NCBI GenBank assembly: GCA_963377175.1
Contig: CAUJNA010000448.1
Location: forward strand, 152,001 to 216,000
Source: Effrenium voratum
Lineage: Eukaryota > Sar > Dinophyceae > Suessiales > Symbiodiniaceae
DNA: 64,000 nt
Direction of reading: 5' to 3'
Shown here: positions 57,201 to 64,000 of the stretch, one piece after another
How positions within the stretch are numbered: the first letter of the stretch is position 1
Layout of the letters: every line of letters begins with the position of its first letter
Notes under the pieces: generated by a model
What the model was told of the DNA's origin: nothing
Database searches by the model: none
Seen by the model: only the letters and a program-made list of their open reading frames with translations
Program-made: the position numbers and the translations under genes

Positions 57201-57960
57201 GTCCGTGTTTCCACTTACCGATCGGGTTCCGTGTTGGTTCCGGTTTTTTGAGCCACAGCCATGTGATTTGAAGCGAACCTTTGGAGGGGTTCGAATATTT
57301 GTGTTTGGCGTTTTTCTTCTTCTTTTTTATATTGTTTTTCTTTCTTTGGGGGGTGGGTTCCCTAGCAACAACACACGGCGATGTAGTTAGAGGGTACCTG
57401 TGAGGATATCACTTTGGTGGACGTGTATAGATCGGGCTCCTGCTTTGGACAAGTTCTCAAGTTGAAGGGGCGCCTTTGCTTTTCTGGCAAGTTTCCGAGC
57501 ACGCAAAACTCTAACGATGAATCAATGGTTTACGAAGAACCATAATGACTACGAACCATGGCCCGCGGAAACCGGAAGTTCAACCTCTACCGAGTGCGGA
57601 TTATTTGAACTTCACTGAAGTAGTGGTGCCCGCCAAGAGATGTCCGGTGGTAGAAGTGGCACACTTCTCAGATGGAATCGACCTGCCTGGCTGAAGAGCC
57701 ATACCTTTTTTGCAGCGTCTAGTGCGATGCATGCTGTTGTACTGGCACCCTCCCCTGGAATGATCCCGCTCAGGAAATTCCAAGCATATCCCATCTGGAT
57801 GTGTGTCGAAACTCACTTGGCCCAAGCAAATCGCTGGATTCCTTCAAGGCCGCTCCAAACTTCAGACACCAAGCCCCAGTTTCCCCGGCGCGGGTTTTTG
57901 CAGGTGAAGAGCGCTGCCTTCTACAAGAAGAAGACGGCGACGCTGCGCGCCAAGAACGAG
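51369..57960 (+). CDS. RPL13A: 60S ribosomal protein uL13 (L13a), 10 exons found
   Basis: Component of the large cytosolic ribosomal subunit. Exons: 51369-51386, 51771-51804, 52181-52220, 52892-52984, 53695-53770, 54000-54040, 54741-54795, 56590-56664, 56859-56909 and 57904-57960, together 540 nt (180 codons) in one frame with no stop. Donors are GT (introns 1, 2, 4, 7), GA (intron 3) and GC (introns 5, 6, 8, 9); all acceptors are AG. Family blocks in order: [152 protein letters not shown]. The start ATG is in a GCCGCCATGTCC context. Eukaryotic uL13 is about 200 aa, so a last exon of some 20 codons is missing from this model; I could not find it. Introns hold MITE-like repeats (51962, 52274, 57153) and a tetranucleotide tract. 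Confidence 0.95.
51962..52094 (-). repeat. Dispersed repeat family M1, copy 6 (reverse)
   Basis: ATGGCTGTGGGTCAAAATTC at the left, GGTTTTGACCCACAGCCATG at the right. Inside uL13 intron 2. Confidence 0.85.
52274..52402 (+). repeat. Dispersed repeat family M1, copy 7
   Basis: TTGGCTGTGGTCAAAACCGT at the left, CTTTTGACCCATGGCCATTT at the right, opposite orientation to copy 6. Inside uL13 intron 3. Confidence 0.85.
53288..53306. repeat. Poly-G run
   Basis: An uninterrupted run of about 17 G in uL13 intron 4. Confidence 0.9.
54218..54391. repeat. TTAG then TTTG/TTGC tetranucleotide tract
   Basis: GTTA repeats with GCTA variants (54218-54282) pass into TTTG/CTTG repeats (54283-54391). Inside uL13 intron 6. 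Same style as the patchwork at 32929-34512. Confidence 0.9.
57153..57266 (+). repeat. Dispersed repeat family M2, copy 5
   Basis: GGTGCGGCTCGAAAATGAAA, core GGTTTTGGTCCGTGTTTCCA then CTTACCGATCGGG, ending TTTTTTGAGCCACAGCCATG. Inside uL13 intron 9. Confidence 0.75.
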
Positions 57961-58995
57961 GCCACGCCCGGGCGGAAAAAAAGCGGACGGGCTCTGGGCC
58001 ATGGATCTGCCCACGCCAGGGAGGACTTCATAGCGTGCGATGTCAGGTTGCCAGGTCCAAGTGCACAGGTATCTGGTTGCCAGGGGTGTGTGGAGGGCAC
58101 CTTTGTAACGGCTTGTGGGTCAATGTGATGCGTTTTGCAGAACCACTAAGAGGTCACAGGCCTCTGGTGCACTGGGAGCCTGTGGGGGGGGGAATTCGAG
58201 GTGAATAACTAAGAAAAGGCAAGTTCCAATAGCCCCCCCTCCCCAAAACAAGTGTTGTGATATGTTGATCTTGTGCATGCTTGGAGCCATTGTTCGTAGA
58301 TTGGAAGAGTGCTACTTTGCGACCAACAAGAAGTTGGACATGTTATCAGTTTCTTGGCAGTCCAACTTCAGTGGTGTTCTGATAAGGGACAGTCAGCGGA
58401 TGTCTCAGCCATGACTGGTCCTGTAGTGAGAAACGTTCTTCTCCTTCTGGGGGCGGTGAAGGGAGGCAGGATTCCCCAAGCTTCCCCCAGCTTAGGCTGA
58501 GTGAAGCACTGCAAGGCTCGGAAGGCACCCAACTCCCTGAGCTTGCCAGCCTACGGTCTTGTACCCAGCCTGATTGAGCCCCTCTCGCTGAAGATCCTGA
58601 CTCAATGACAACCAACTGGATCGTAGCTGCCTGATTCTCTCAATTCTACATGAGGGTTATTTCGTGGCTGGTTGGTCGCACAAAATACGTCGGAAGCGCT
58701 GCCGAGCAGTGAACAATTTCCTATCTAAACCAGCCGTCATTCGAGAACTGGGCGTGTCAAAATCAAATGCTGCACGGCTGTAATCTTCCCATGCTGTGAT
58801 GTGAGTGCCCGATGCGCGATACAGAGTGGCTGCCAGGCATGTAGTTGCATCTGGCATATTTGAGGCCAGGCCTAGGACACATCAATCTTGCCCCAGCTAG
58901 GTGCCCTTTCTCACCGTTTCTTTTTTGGTTGGGGGGGTTTTCCACGAAACAAATCGACCACAGAAAAAGGCACGTCGGGCGCCAACTTCTTCCAG
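57961..58995. other. Downstream of the last recognised uL13 exon
   Basis: It should contain the final uL13 exon and 3' end, which I cannot place. The frame after 57960 stays open to TGA at 58126-58128 but loses similarity at once, so it is treated as intron. Confidence 0.4.
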
Positions 58996-59181
58996 GTCCT
59001 CTCAAATCTGGAGGACCTCGAATCCCACCGCGCCTTCAGAAACGGCTCCGATGCCTTGGAGCCCCGCGGGTCTTCGATCCGACGTTCGGAGCCGAAGGCC
59101 AAGAAGGCGGTGAAGCTCAGCGGCGACCAGCTCAAGGCCGCGAGCCCGGTTTCGGGGGACAGCGCACGGGGTTTTCCGTAG
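58996..59181 (+). CDS. Exon-like island, lysine-rich C-terminal half
   Basis: After a CTTCCAG acceptor the phase-0 reading gives VLSNLEDLESHRAFRNGSDA, then SEPKAKKAVKLSGDQLKAAS, open to TAG at 59179-59181. GC-rich against its surroundings. Not recognised. It does not resemble the missing uL13 C-terminus, though that cannot be excluded. Confidence 0.35.
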   Translation, partial: VLSNLEDLESHRAFRNGSDALEPRGSSIRRSEPKAKKAVKLSGDQLKAASPVSGDSARGFP

Positions 59182-60526
59182 AAATCCCAACGCTTTGGAA
59201 AATCAAGGGAGTCTTTCCGTAGAAAACCCCTGCAATTTGAATCTTTGTGCAAGAGGGGTCAACAGCAAAACAAGTATTTGAGTTGAACATCACGCACTTG
59301 ACATTCCAGTGGTTGAAACTCAAGGTGATTCCAGTGTGATTAGTTGAAATGCGCAGGTAAGGTGTTCCGTTTTCCAGTGGTTCTGGGTAAGCCGCAACGG
59401 GCAGTGGGTAACCCTGGATTTCTAGATTTGCTCACTTGTTTGACTTTCCGAGTACAGAACAACCCAGTGATGACTTTGCGATGTTTTCACAAGAACCTCA
59501 GCTGTAAGGTATGGTTAAGAGCTGCCAAGCAGCAATAAACAGTGAAACCGGTCTTACGATAGGGACTTCTCCGCCAAAGACAACCCCAATCACAGAGCAA
59601 TGCGAGACAATTCATTCATGACTTGGTTCAGCACAGATGGTGACTGCATCGAGATTTTCAATTTTGACTTCCCCTAAGACCCTAGCCTCACTTTGTGAGA
59701 TCGGCCCTGAAAAGCAGAACCAACCTCGGCCACGGCAAACCACGCCTAGCTGCCCACCCCGCCCCCCTCGGGAGCCATCAGGTCTTGGAGTCTGCTGGCT
59801 ATGCCTAGAGTTCACGACGATCGAGACAGAGCGGCGGCCCGTGGAACCAAAAAGCTAACCCCAGCTGCGTCTCCCCCTCACTCCCGCTCTCATAACGCAC
59901 GCGGCCAACACAAGGCACTCTATTGGTGAAGCAATCCAAACGATCAGTCAGCGAGCAACAAACTACCGACAAGTGTTGACTCACTTTCCGCCTCACACTG
60001 CAACTGTGTCTGCCTGTAGGAGGCTCAAGTGTATCTACTCGAACGGCTCAGACATCAAGGAATCAGGCATCGGGTAAAACTGTTCATGTTCCATCAAACA
60101 CCAATTGCCATATCATGGGACGGGAGTGGCTTTTTCCATTTCCTACTACCAATTCATAAAGGAGATCCCTGTCCTTTGCACGCAGGCAACGCGCTTGTGC
60201 CAAGCACAAGCCATTTCGCCTTCAGCGATTGATTTAGTGTCCAACTCACAGTCATCTTGAGTTTAGGCTGGCATAAATGAAATCCAACTTGTTTTGCTTG
60301 ACCACTACAGTTCAGAAGGGCAATCAGTTTTGTTCCATGCTTGGAGAGCTCGTGGCACCGCTGCTGTCTTTTTTGCACATGAGCCTCAAGTTGCGAGCGG
60401 GGACACTGGGCACAACTGCGACCTCGGTTCCAGGTACCTCGCTACAGGGTTCTTTTGCAGGCCGGCAAGCTCAGCAGACATGACGTCTTGCGGACAGATA
60501 AGTTCCATGTTTGGCAAACTCTGGAA
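59182..60526. other. Intergenic or intronic DNA
   Basis: Several open frames of 60-90 codons overlap on both strands, none with convincing composition. No repeat family member recognised. Confidence 0.35.
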
Positions 60527-60632
60527 TTCTTTGGCGCATTTTGCTTGGATGTTAGGACTTTAACATTTTGCCAACTAATGGGTTTTCCATTAAGCCTCTA
60601 ACAGTTAAGCTTCTAGCAGGGGAGCAGAAAGC
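60527..60632 (+). repeat. Dispersed repeat family M4, copy 2
   Basis: Nearly the same as 41893-41999 (TCTTTGGCGCATTTTGCTTG onward). It ends just before the secreted-protein gene and may lie in its promoter region. Confidence 0.8.
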
Positions 60633-60724
60633 AAACGAGAATTATTAGTGTGGCATACACATGAGTGCAGAATATGAATACTTGCTGACCTGAACTCAGG
60701 GCGGGGCAGGGACTGCGCAATGAA

Positions 60725-62289
60725 ATGGTCCGGCGAGTGATCGCTGCGCTAGCATTCTGCAACCTGGTTCTCGCCGTGCTGGCTTGCTATGACCTTCCCG
60801 GATGGAGCGACGGCGGCGGAGACACCTGCGCAGGGTACGTGGACGAGGTCGGTGCACGAGCGAGCAATATGCTTGCCCCTGTGATTCTTCAGAACTTGCA
60901 CCTCCATAATTTCGTACCTGTTGAACCTTCAGCTGTGCCTGTCAGTATAGGTGTTGATTCCCCAAATGCCGCAATTTGCTTGGATCCTGATGCTGGTCAA
61001 TGTGTAAGATGTGGCATGCATGTTGCTTGGGTGGCTGCGGGAGGCTGTGGGGGGGGGCCAGCCCACCTTCCTAGTCAGGCTTGGTGCAGCTCCGACCGTG
61101 CCTAGGATGCAGCTCACAGAGGGCTTTTTCTCGCTGATCTCGGATTTTCTGAACGTGTGTACGGTAAATTATCGACAAGTTTAGGGGTAAATGACCCACA
61201 ACGTTGGGGGTAAATTCGAGGTAAGTTGGTGGTAAAGAGTTGCTGCTACGGGCAAGGCTTAGGGTGTACCCTTTTGGCGCCCTATCTCCGGCGCATGTTT
61301 GCCACGTTCCTTTTGCTTGATCCGGTAGGGCAACATGCACCCGCAGACCACAGATCGCCAGGGAGGTGACCCCCTGCGCTCCCCAGCCATCCGGTTCCTG
61401 AGCCTTTCAGCTTTTTGGTGTTGAGTGGTTGGATTTCTATTTAGCCCGCTAAAAGTGTTTCACTTTTAAAAGGGGATCTGAGGACAGCCCAGATTTCCAG
61501 GTGCGTGAATGACTTTTGATTATTGGCGTGGCAGGCGCTTGACGCTCGAAGTGCAGGGATGGCCCTCTCTCACTACTTTTCCCGACTCGGCTTGCAGTCA
61601 AGAAGCTTGCTTGAAAGGAAGGCGATTCCCTTTCTGGATCATGTGGTTCCAAAACCACGAGGAAGTACCATCGAGGGAGCAATGTGTACCTAGCACAGTA
61701 GCATTATCAGCAGCTTTCTTGAGAGAAAGAGAGAGAGAGAGAGAAACCAAAAGAAAGAGATTGCAGGAGTAGAGACACAGAGAGCACGTTGTAATTGAAG
61801 TCAAGATACGGGTAGGTGTCAAACATGTCCCTACCTTGGACACATTCTCACCTGTCACCAAGGCATTGGCCAATGTTTTGCTCTGACTGAGTCGGGCTTG
61901 GCCATGTCAGCCTCCTTCCGATCCCAGCCGCCCATTTGAAACCAACGCCAGAGGCAACCAGCAATCATATCGGCTTTGAGATGCCTTGACACTTGTGTTG
62001 CAGGCAATCTTGCTCGCGCTTTCAAAGAAACAGGAGGCCAGGAGGCCACTGAAACAATTCCTGGTGCCTTGTGAGGCTCTCCTTTCCATCTTACATCAAG
62101 AGGGGTTTTGTTGGATGCAACTGCGGAGCCGGGCGCTGCCGGGCGAGGACGCCGGCTCGCTCGGCGCTCGCTCTTGCGTCTCGGCCCCAGGCGGCTACGG
62201 CGCGGGTTGGGAGGCCAGCTGGGGCAGCTTCGAGGACTACGCCCGGGAGGGGCTCACGGCCGTGGCCGCCTGCTGCGGCTGCGGCGGGG
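60725..62289 (+). CDS. Secreted Trp/Cys-rich protein, two exons of a partial gene
   Basis: Exon 1 (60725-60847, GT donor GTCGGT) starts MVRRVIAALAFCNLVLAVLA, a typical signal peptide, followed by CYDLPGWSDGGGDTCAGYVD. Exon 2 (62148-62289, phase 0, GC donor) contains GAGWEASWGSFEDYAREG and AVAACCGCGGG. The pattern W-x-D-x3-G-x-x-C-x2-Y, then F-x-DYA-x2-G, then ACC-x-CGGG is a cysteine-rich extracellular module I associate with secreted dinoflagellate proteins. The product is likely exported or at the cell surface; the role is unknown. Later exons are not identified. Alternative: exon 2 belongs to a separate gene, but phase and motif order favour one gene. Confidence 0.6.
61721..61746. repeat. 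GA microsatellite
   Basis: GAGAGAAAGAGAGAGAGAGA tract in the putative intron of the secreted-protein gene. Confidence 0.9.
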
Positions 62290-62712
62290 GCCTCAGGAAC
62301 GCGCCTGGAGCTGCACAGTCGACCGCTCGAGTCGACGGGTCGGCGGCTGGGGAGGGGGTCAAACCGGGTCAATTAGGACTGCTCCGAATCGGGCATAGGG
62401 CATCGGTGCTCCTAGGGAAGCAAGTCTTGCACTTCGGTGTTTGCGCGAAGGTGACCGCGCGAAGGGCAAGCTGTTTGGCCGTCACTCAACTTATAGGCAC
62501 GTACTGACAACAGGGGTGGTCTGGCTGTCAACTCAACAAGCAGCTTCCCCTAAGACCAAAAAGGCGGACAGTCCGCTGATCCAAGGCGCCCATGATTCGC
62601 GCCCACCGCGTGTCCGATTTCTAGGGCGCAGATTCGGAGAATGGCCCAGGTCGAAAACGGGGGAACCCGGCTTTGGGTCTTTTGGTGTGGCAGAGGCAAG
62701 TAAACCACAGCG
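62290..62712. other. Intron-like DNA after the secreted-protein exon 2
   Basis: No further exon recognised. Frames remain open for about 70 codons but composition is not convincing. Confidence 0.35.
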
Positions 62713-62818
62713 AGGTGTCCTGTTTGGTTGATTTGGTTTAACAATAGAGGGCGATTCCTGGTTTACCTGGTGGTTCAATCAACCACCAGGTCCATCTATT
62801 TTCCCAAAAAGGACACCT
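62713..62818. mobile_element. MITE, 106 bp, with terminal inverted repeats
   Basis: The left end AGGTGTCCTGTTTGG and the right end CCAAAAAGGACACCT are inverted repeats with one mismatch in 15. The centre holds a perfect 11-bp inverted repeat, ACCTGGTGGTT / AACCACCAGGT (62765-62775 and 62781-62791). CCACAGCG occurs immediately left and three bases right of the element, a possible target-site duplication. A single copy in this window. Confidence 0.8.
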
Positions 62819-63091
62819 ATGCCACAGCGTGTGGAACTCACACTCATCTCACGCAGAGAAGATACAAGGACCAGAGTTTTTCGTGCCTGTTTGCAGATGA
62901 GTGCGTGAAATGGCCAGCATTTTATTCAGCAGTTTGCACAGATTTCTGCAAAGGACGGGGGTGGGTCAGCTTCACCTCCGGCTTGAAGACACCTGGTTTC
63001 CCAAGCATTTGCTTTTGAGCACTGTCGACTTCATTTGTGTGTTTTGATTGGGTCGGGCGATCTGTGGTGGTTGTACGAAGAACCAGGCTGT
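62819..63091. other. Short spacer, nothing recognised
   Basis: An open frame spans most of it, but its composition is not distinctive. Confidence 0.3.
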
Positions 63092-63198
63092 CTGCATCCC
63101 TGCCTGCCTCCCTGCCTGCCTCCCTGCCTGCCTGCCTCCCTGCCTGCCTGCCTCCCTGCCTGCCTGCCTCCCTGCCTGCCTGCCTACCTGCCTACTTC
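63092..63198. repeat. CCTG/CCTC tetranucleotide tract
   Basis: CCTGCCTGCCTC units repeated about nine times, ending with CCTA variants. Frames reading polyPro/Leu/Ala/Cys here are repeat artefacts. Confidence 0.9.
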
Positions 63199-63293
63199 CG
63201 TGTTATGCCCGTACATTTGTATTGTAGACACACGTCATCCAGATACGAGCGCCCAGCTGTCCCAACATGTTGCTTTGACTCAGGTTTGTTGTT

Positions 63294-63521
63294 TTGTTTG
63301 AGGGTGTTCCATCAAGTGGCCGTGATACGGACGCCGGATCAGCCCAGGAAAGCAATGCTTCCGACTGCGACCAGACCCAGTGGCGCCGCCTGGCAGACTC
63401 GCTAGTGGATTCGCGGGCTCGTCAGGTCGCGGCTGGCTCCGGGGTCTTCGGAGTCGAGGGAAGCGAAGGTCGAACCAGTTGTTTGTTGTGTCTTCAATGT
63501 AGTAAAAACACCCACATATAA
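63294..63521 (+). CDS. Candidate exon, acidic then Cys-containing
   Basis: The open frame in + frame 3 reads with protein-like composition, including TQWRRLADSLVDSRARQVAA and TSCLLCLQCSKNTHI before TAA at 63519-63521. No ATG near the convincing part, so it would be an exon of a larger gene. Not recognised. Confidence 0.25.
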   Translation: MFEGVPSSGRDTDAGSAQESNASDCDQTQWRRLADSLVDSRARQVAAGSGVFGVEGSEGRTSCLLCLQCSKNTHI

Positions 63522-63771
63522 AATGTCCGGCCATGCCTTTGCAGCACATTCTACAGGGTAGGCGTGCATCCTTTCCGTTTGTAAGTTATAGGGATGTTCA
63601 GCGGCGACTGAGCACGCCCTGTGCTCGATATGGTTGGAAAGGCTGCGGCGGTGTTGGAGTGGGTCAGCCAAGCCCAGAAGCAACAAGCTCGTTGTATTAG
63701 GCTTGCGGCATTTTGCTAAGGGGCAACGCAGACGGATACAAGTCTGGACATGTAGTCAGCGAGATTATTCA

Positions 63772-64000
63772 ATGGGCAACTTGGATTGCAAAAGGTTGGC
63801 CAAGCCCGACAAGTTGAAGCTGCCAAACCGGACCGTCCTTCTGAATGCAGCGCTAGGGTGGAGGATGCAGATGCTTTTCCCGCTGTACAAGTTAGTTGCA
63901 ATCCAAGCGAACCCAGATCCAGGAGGAAAGCAGGTGATTGCCGATTGGACCGTGCGCACGGGTCAGCGGTTGGACAGCCTTAAGCCAGTAAGGCCACTGC
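63772..64000 (+). CDS. Open frame running off the window end
   Basis: ATG at 63772 opens MGNLDCKRLAKPDKLKLPNR and stays open for 76 codons to the window edge, with good composition (for example QMLFPLYKLVAIQANPDPGG and ADWTVRTGQRLDSLKPVRPL). The start MGNLDC would suit N-myristoylation plus palmitoylation. Family not recognised; it could be a host gene or another element ORF. Confidence 0.4.
   Translation, partial: MGNLDCKRLAKPDKLKLPNRTVLLNAALGWRMQMLFPLYKLVAIQANPDPGGKQVIADWTVRTGQRLDSLKPVRPL

Noticed and set aside
63035..63301. Leu/Pro/Ala/Cys repeat frame
   Set aside because: Translation of the CCTG/CCTC tract.

Overview
The window looks like nuclear DNA of a dinoflagellate, most likely a symbiodiniacean or a relative. 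The evidence is the gene style. Three genes can be followed exon by exon (ribosomal protein uL13, a DUF1295-family membrane protein and an EF-hand protein). They are cut into tiny exons of about 18-110 bases, with one 598-base exon in the DUF1295 gene, and their introns begin with GT, GC or GA and end in AG, a mixture typical of dinoflagellates. Every gene recognised with confidence lies on the + strand, as in the unidirectional clusters known from dinoflagellates. No tRNA, rRNA, CRISPR array or bacterial-type operon was seen. Most long open frames in the window are repeat translations or intron shadows.

Layout. 1-8.4 kb is a decayed retroelement-like block: a broken reverse transcriptase resembling Penelope-type RTs (about 0.5-2.46 kb), a frameshifted gene with a possible ADP-ribosyltransferase-like tail (2.64-3.77 kb), a reading frame ending in a SANT/Myb-like helix bundle (4.28-4.89 kb), a proline/RS-rich frame (5.1-5.75 kb), then a tandem array of four related genes carrying an unrecognised domain (5.94-8.37 kb). 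10.2-20.4 kb holds exons of a gene built from repeated helical modules with matching exon phases; its large intron contains an ~870-base CTGTGTGT minisatellite. 21.1-32.5 kb holds exons of calpain-type C2L (domain III) modules, interrupted by a 4.5-kb satellite of ~32 units of 142/145 bp. A 39-unit CAG run and a 1.6-kb patchwork of tetranucleotide repeats follow (31.8-34.5 kb). 35.0-39.1 kb carries an EF-hand gene, with further exon-like islands at 40.8, 42.1 and 43.9 kb.

47.1-48.8 kb is a complete three-exon DUF1295 gene (261 aa). 51.4-58.0 kb is the uL13 gene (10 exons found, 180 residues, last exon not found). 60.7-62.3 kb starts a secreted cysteine-rich protein gene. The window ends inside an open frame (63.77 kb onward).

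At least five families of short dispersed repeats, several with terminal inverted repeats (MITE-like), are scattered through introns and spacers; several copies sit inside introns of uL13, DUF1295 and the C2L/EF-hand genes. The genes do not form an obvious pathway. The most unusual items are the tandem array of the novel domain, a 55-bp duplication that creates a perfect candidate new intron, the repeated exon-trio modules, and the satellite and fold-back structures. All exon boundaries are hand-made from reading frame, phase and family similarity.
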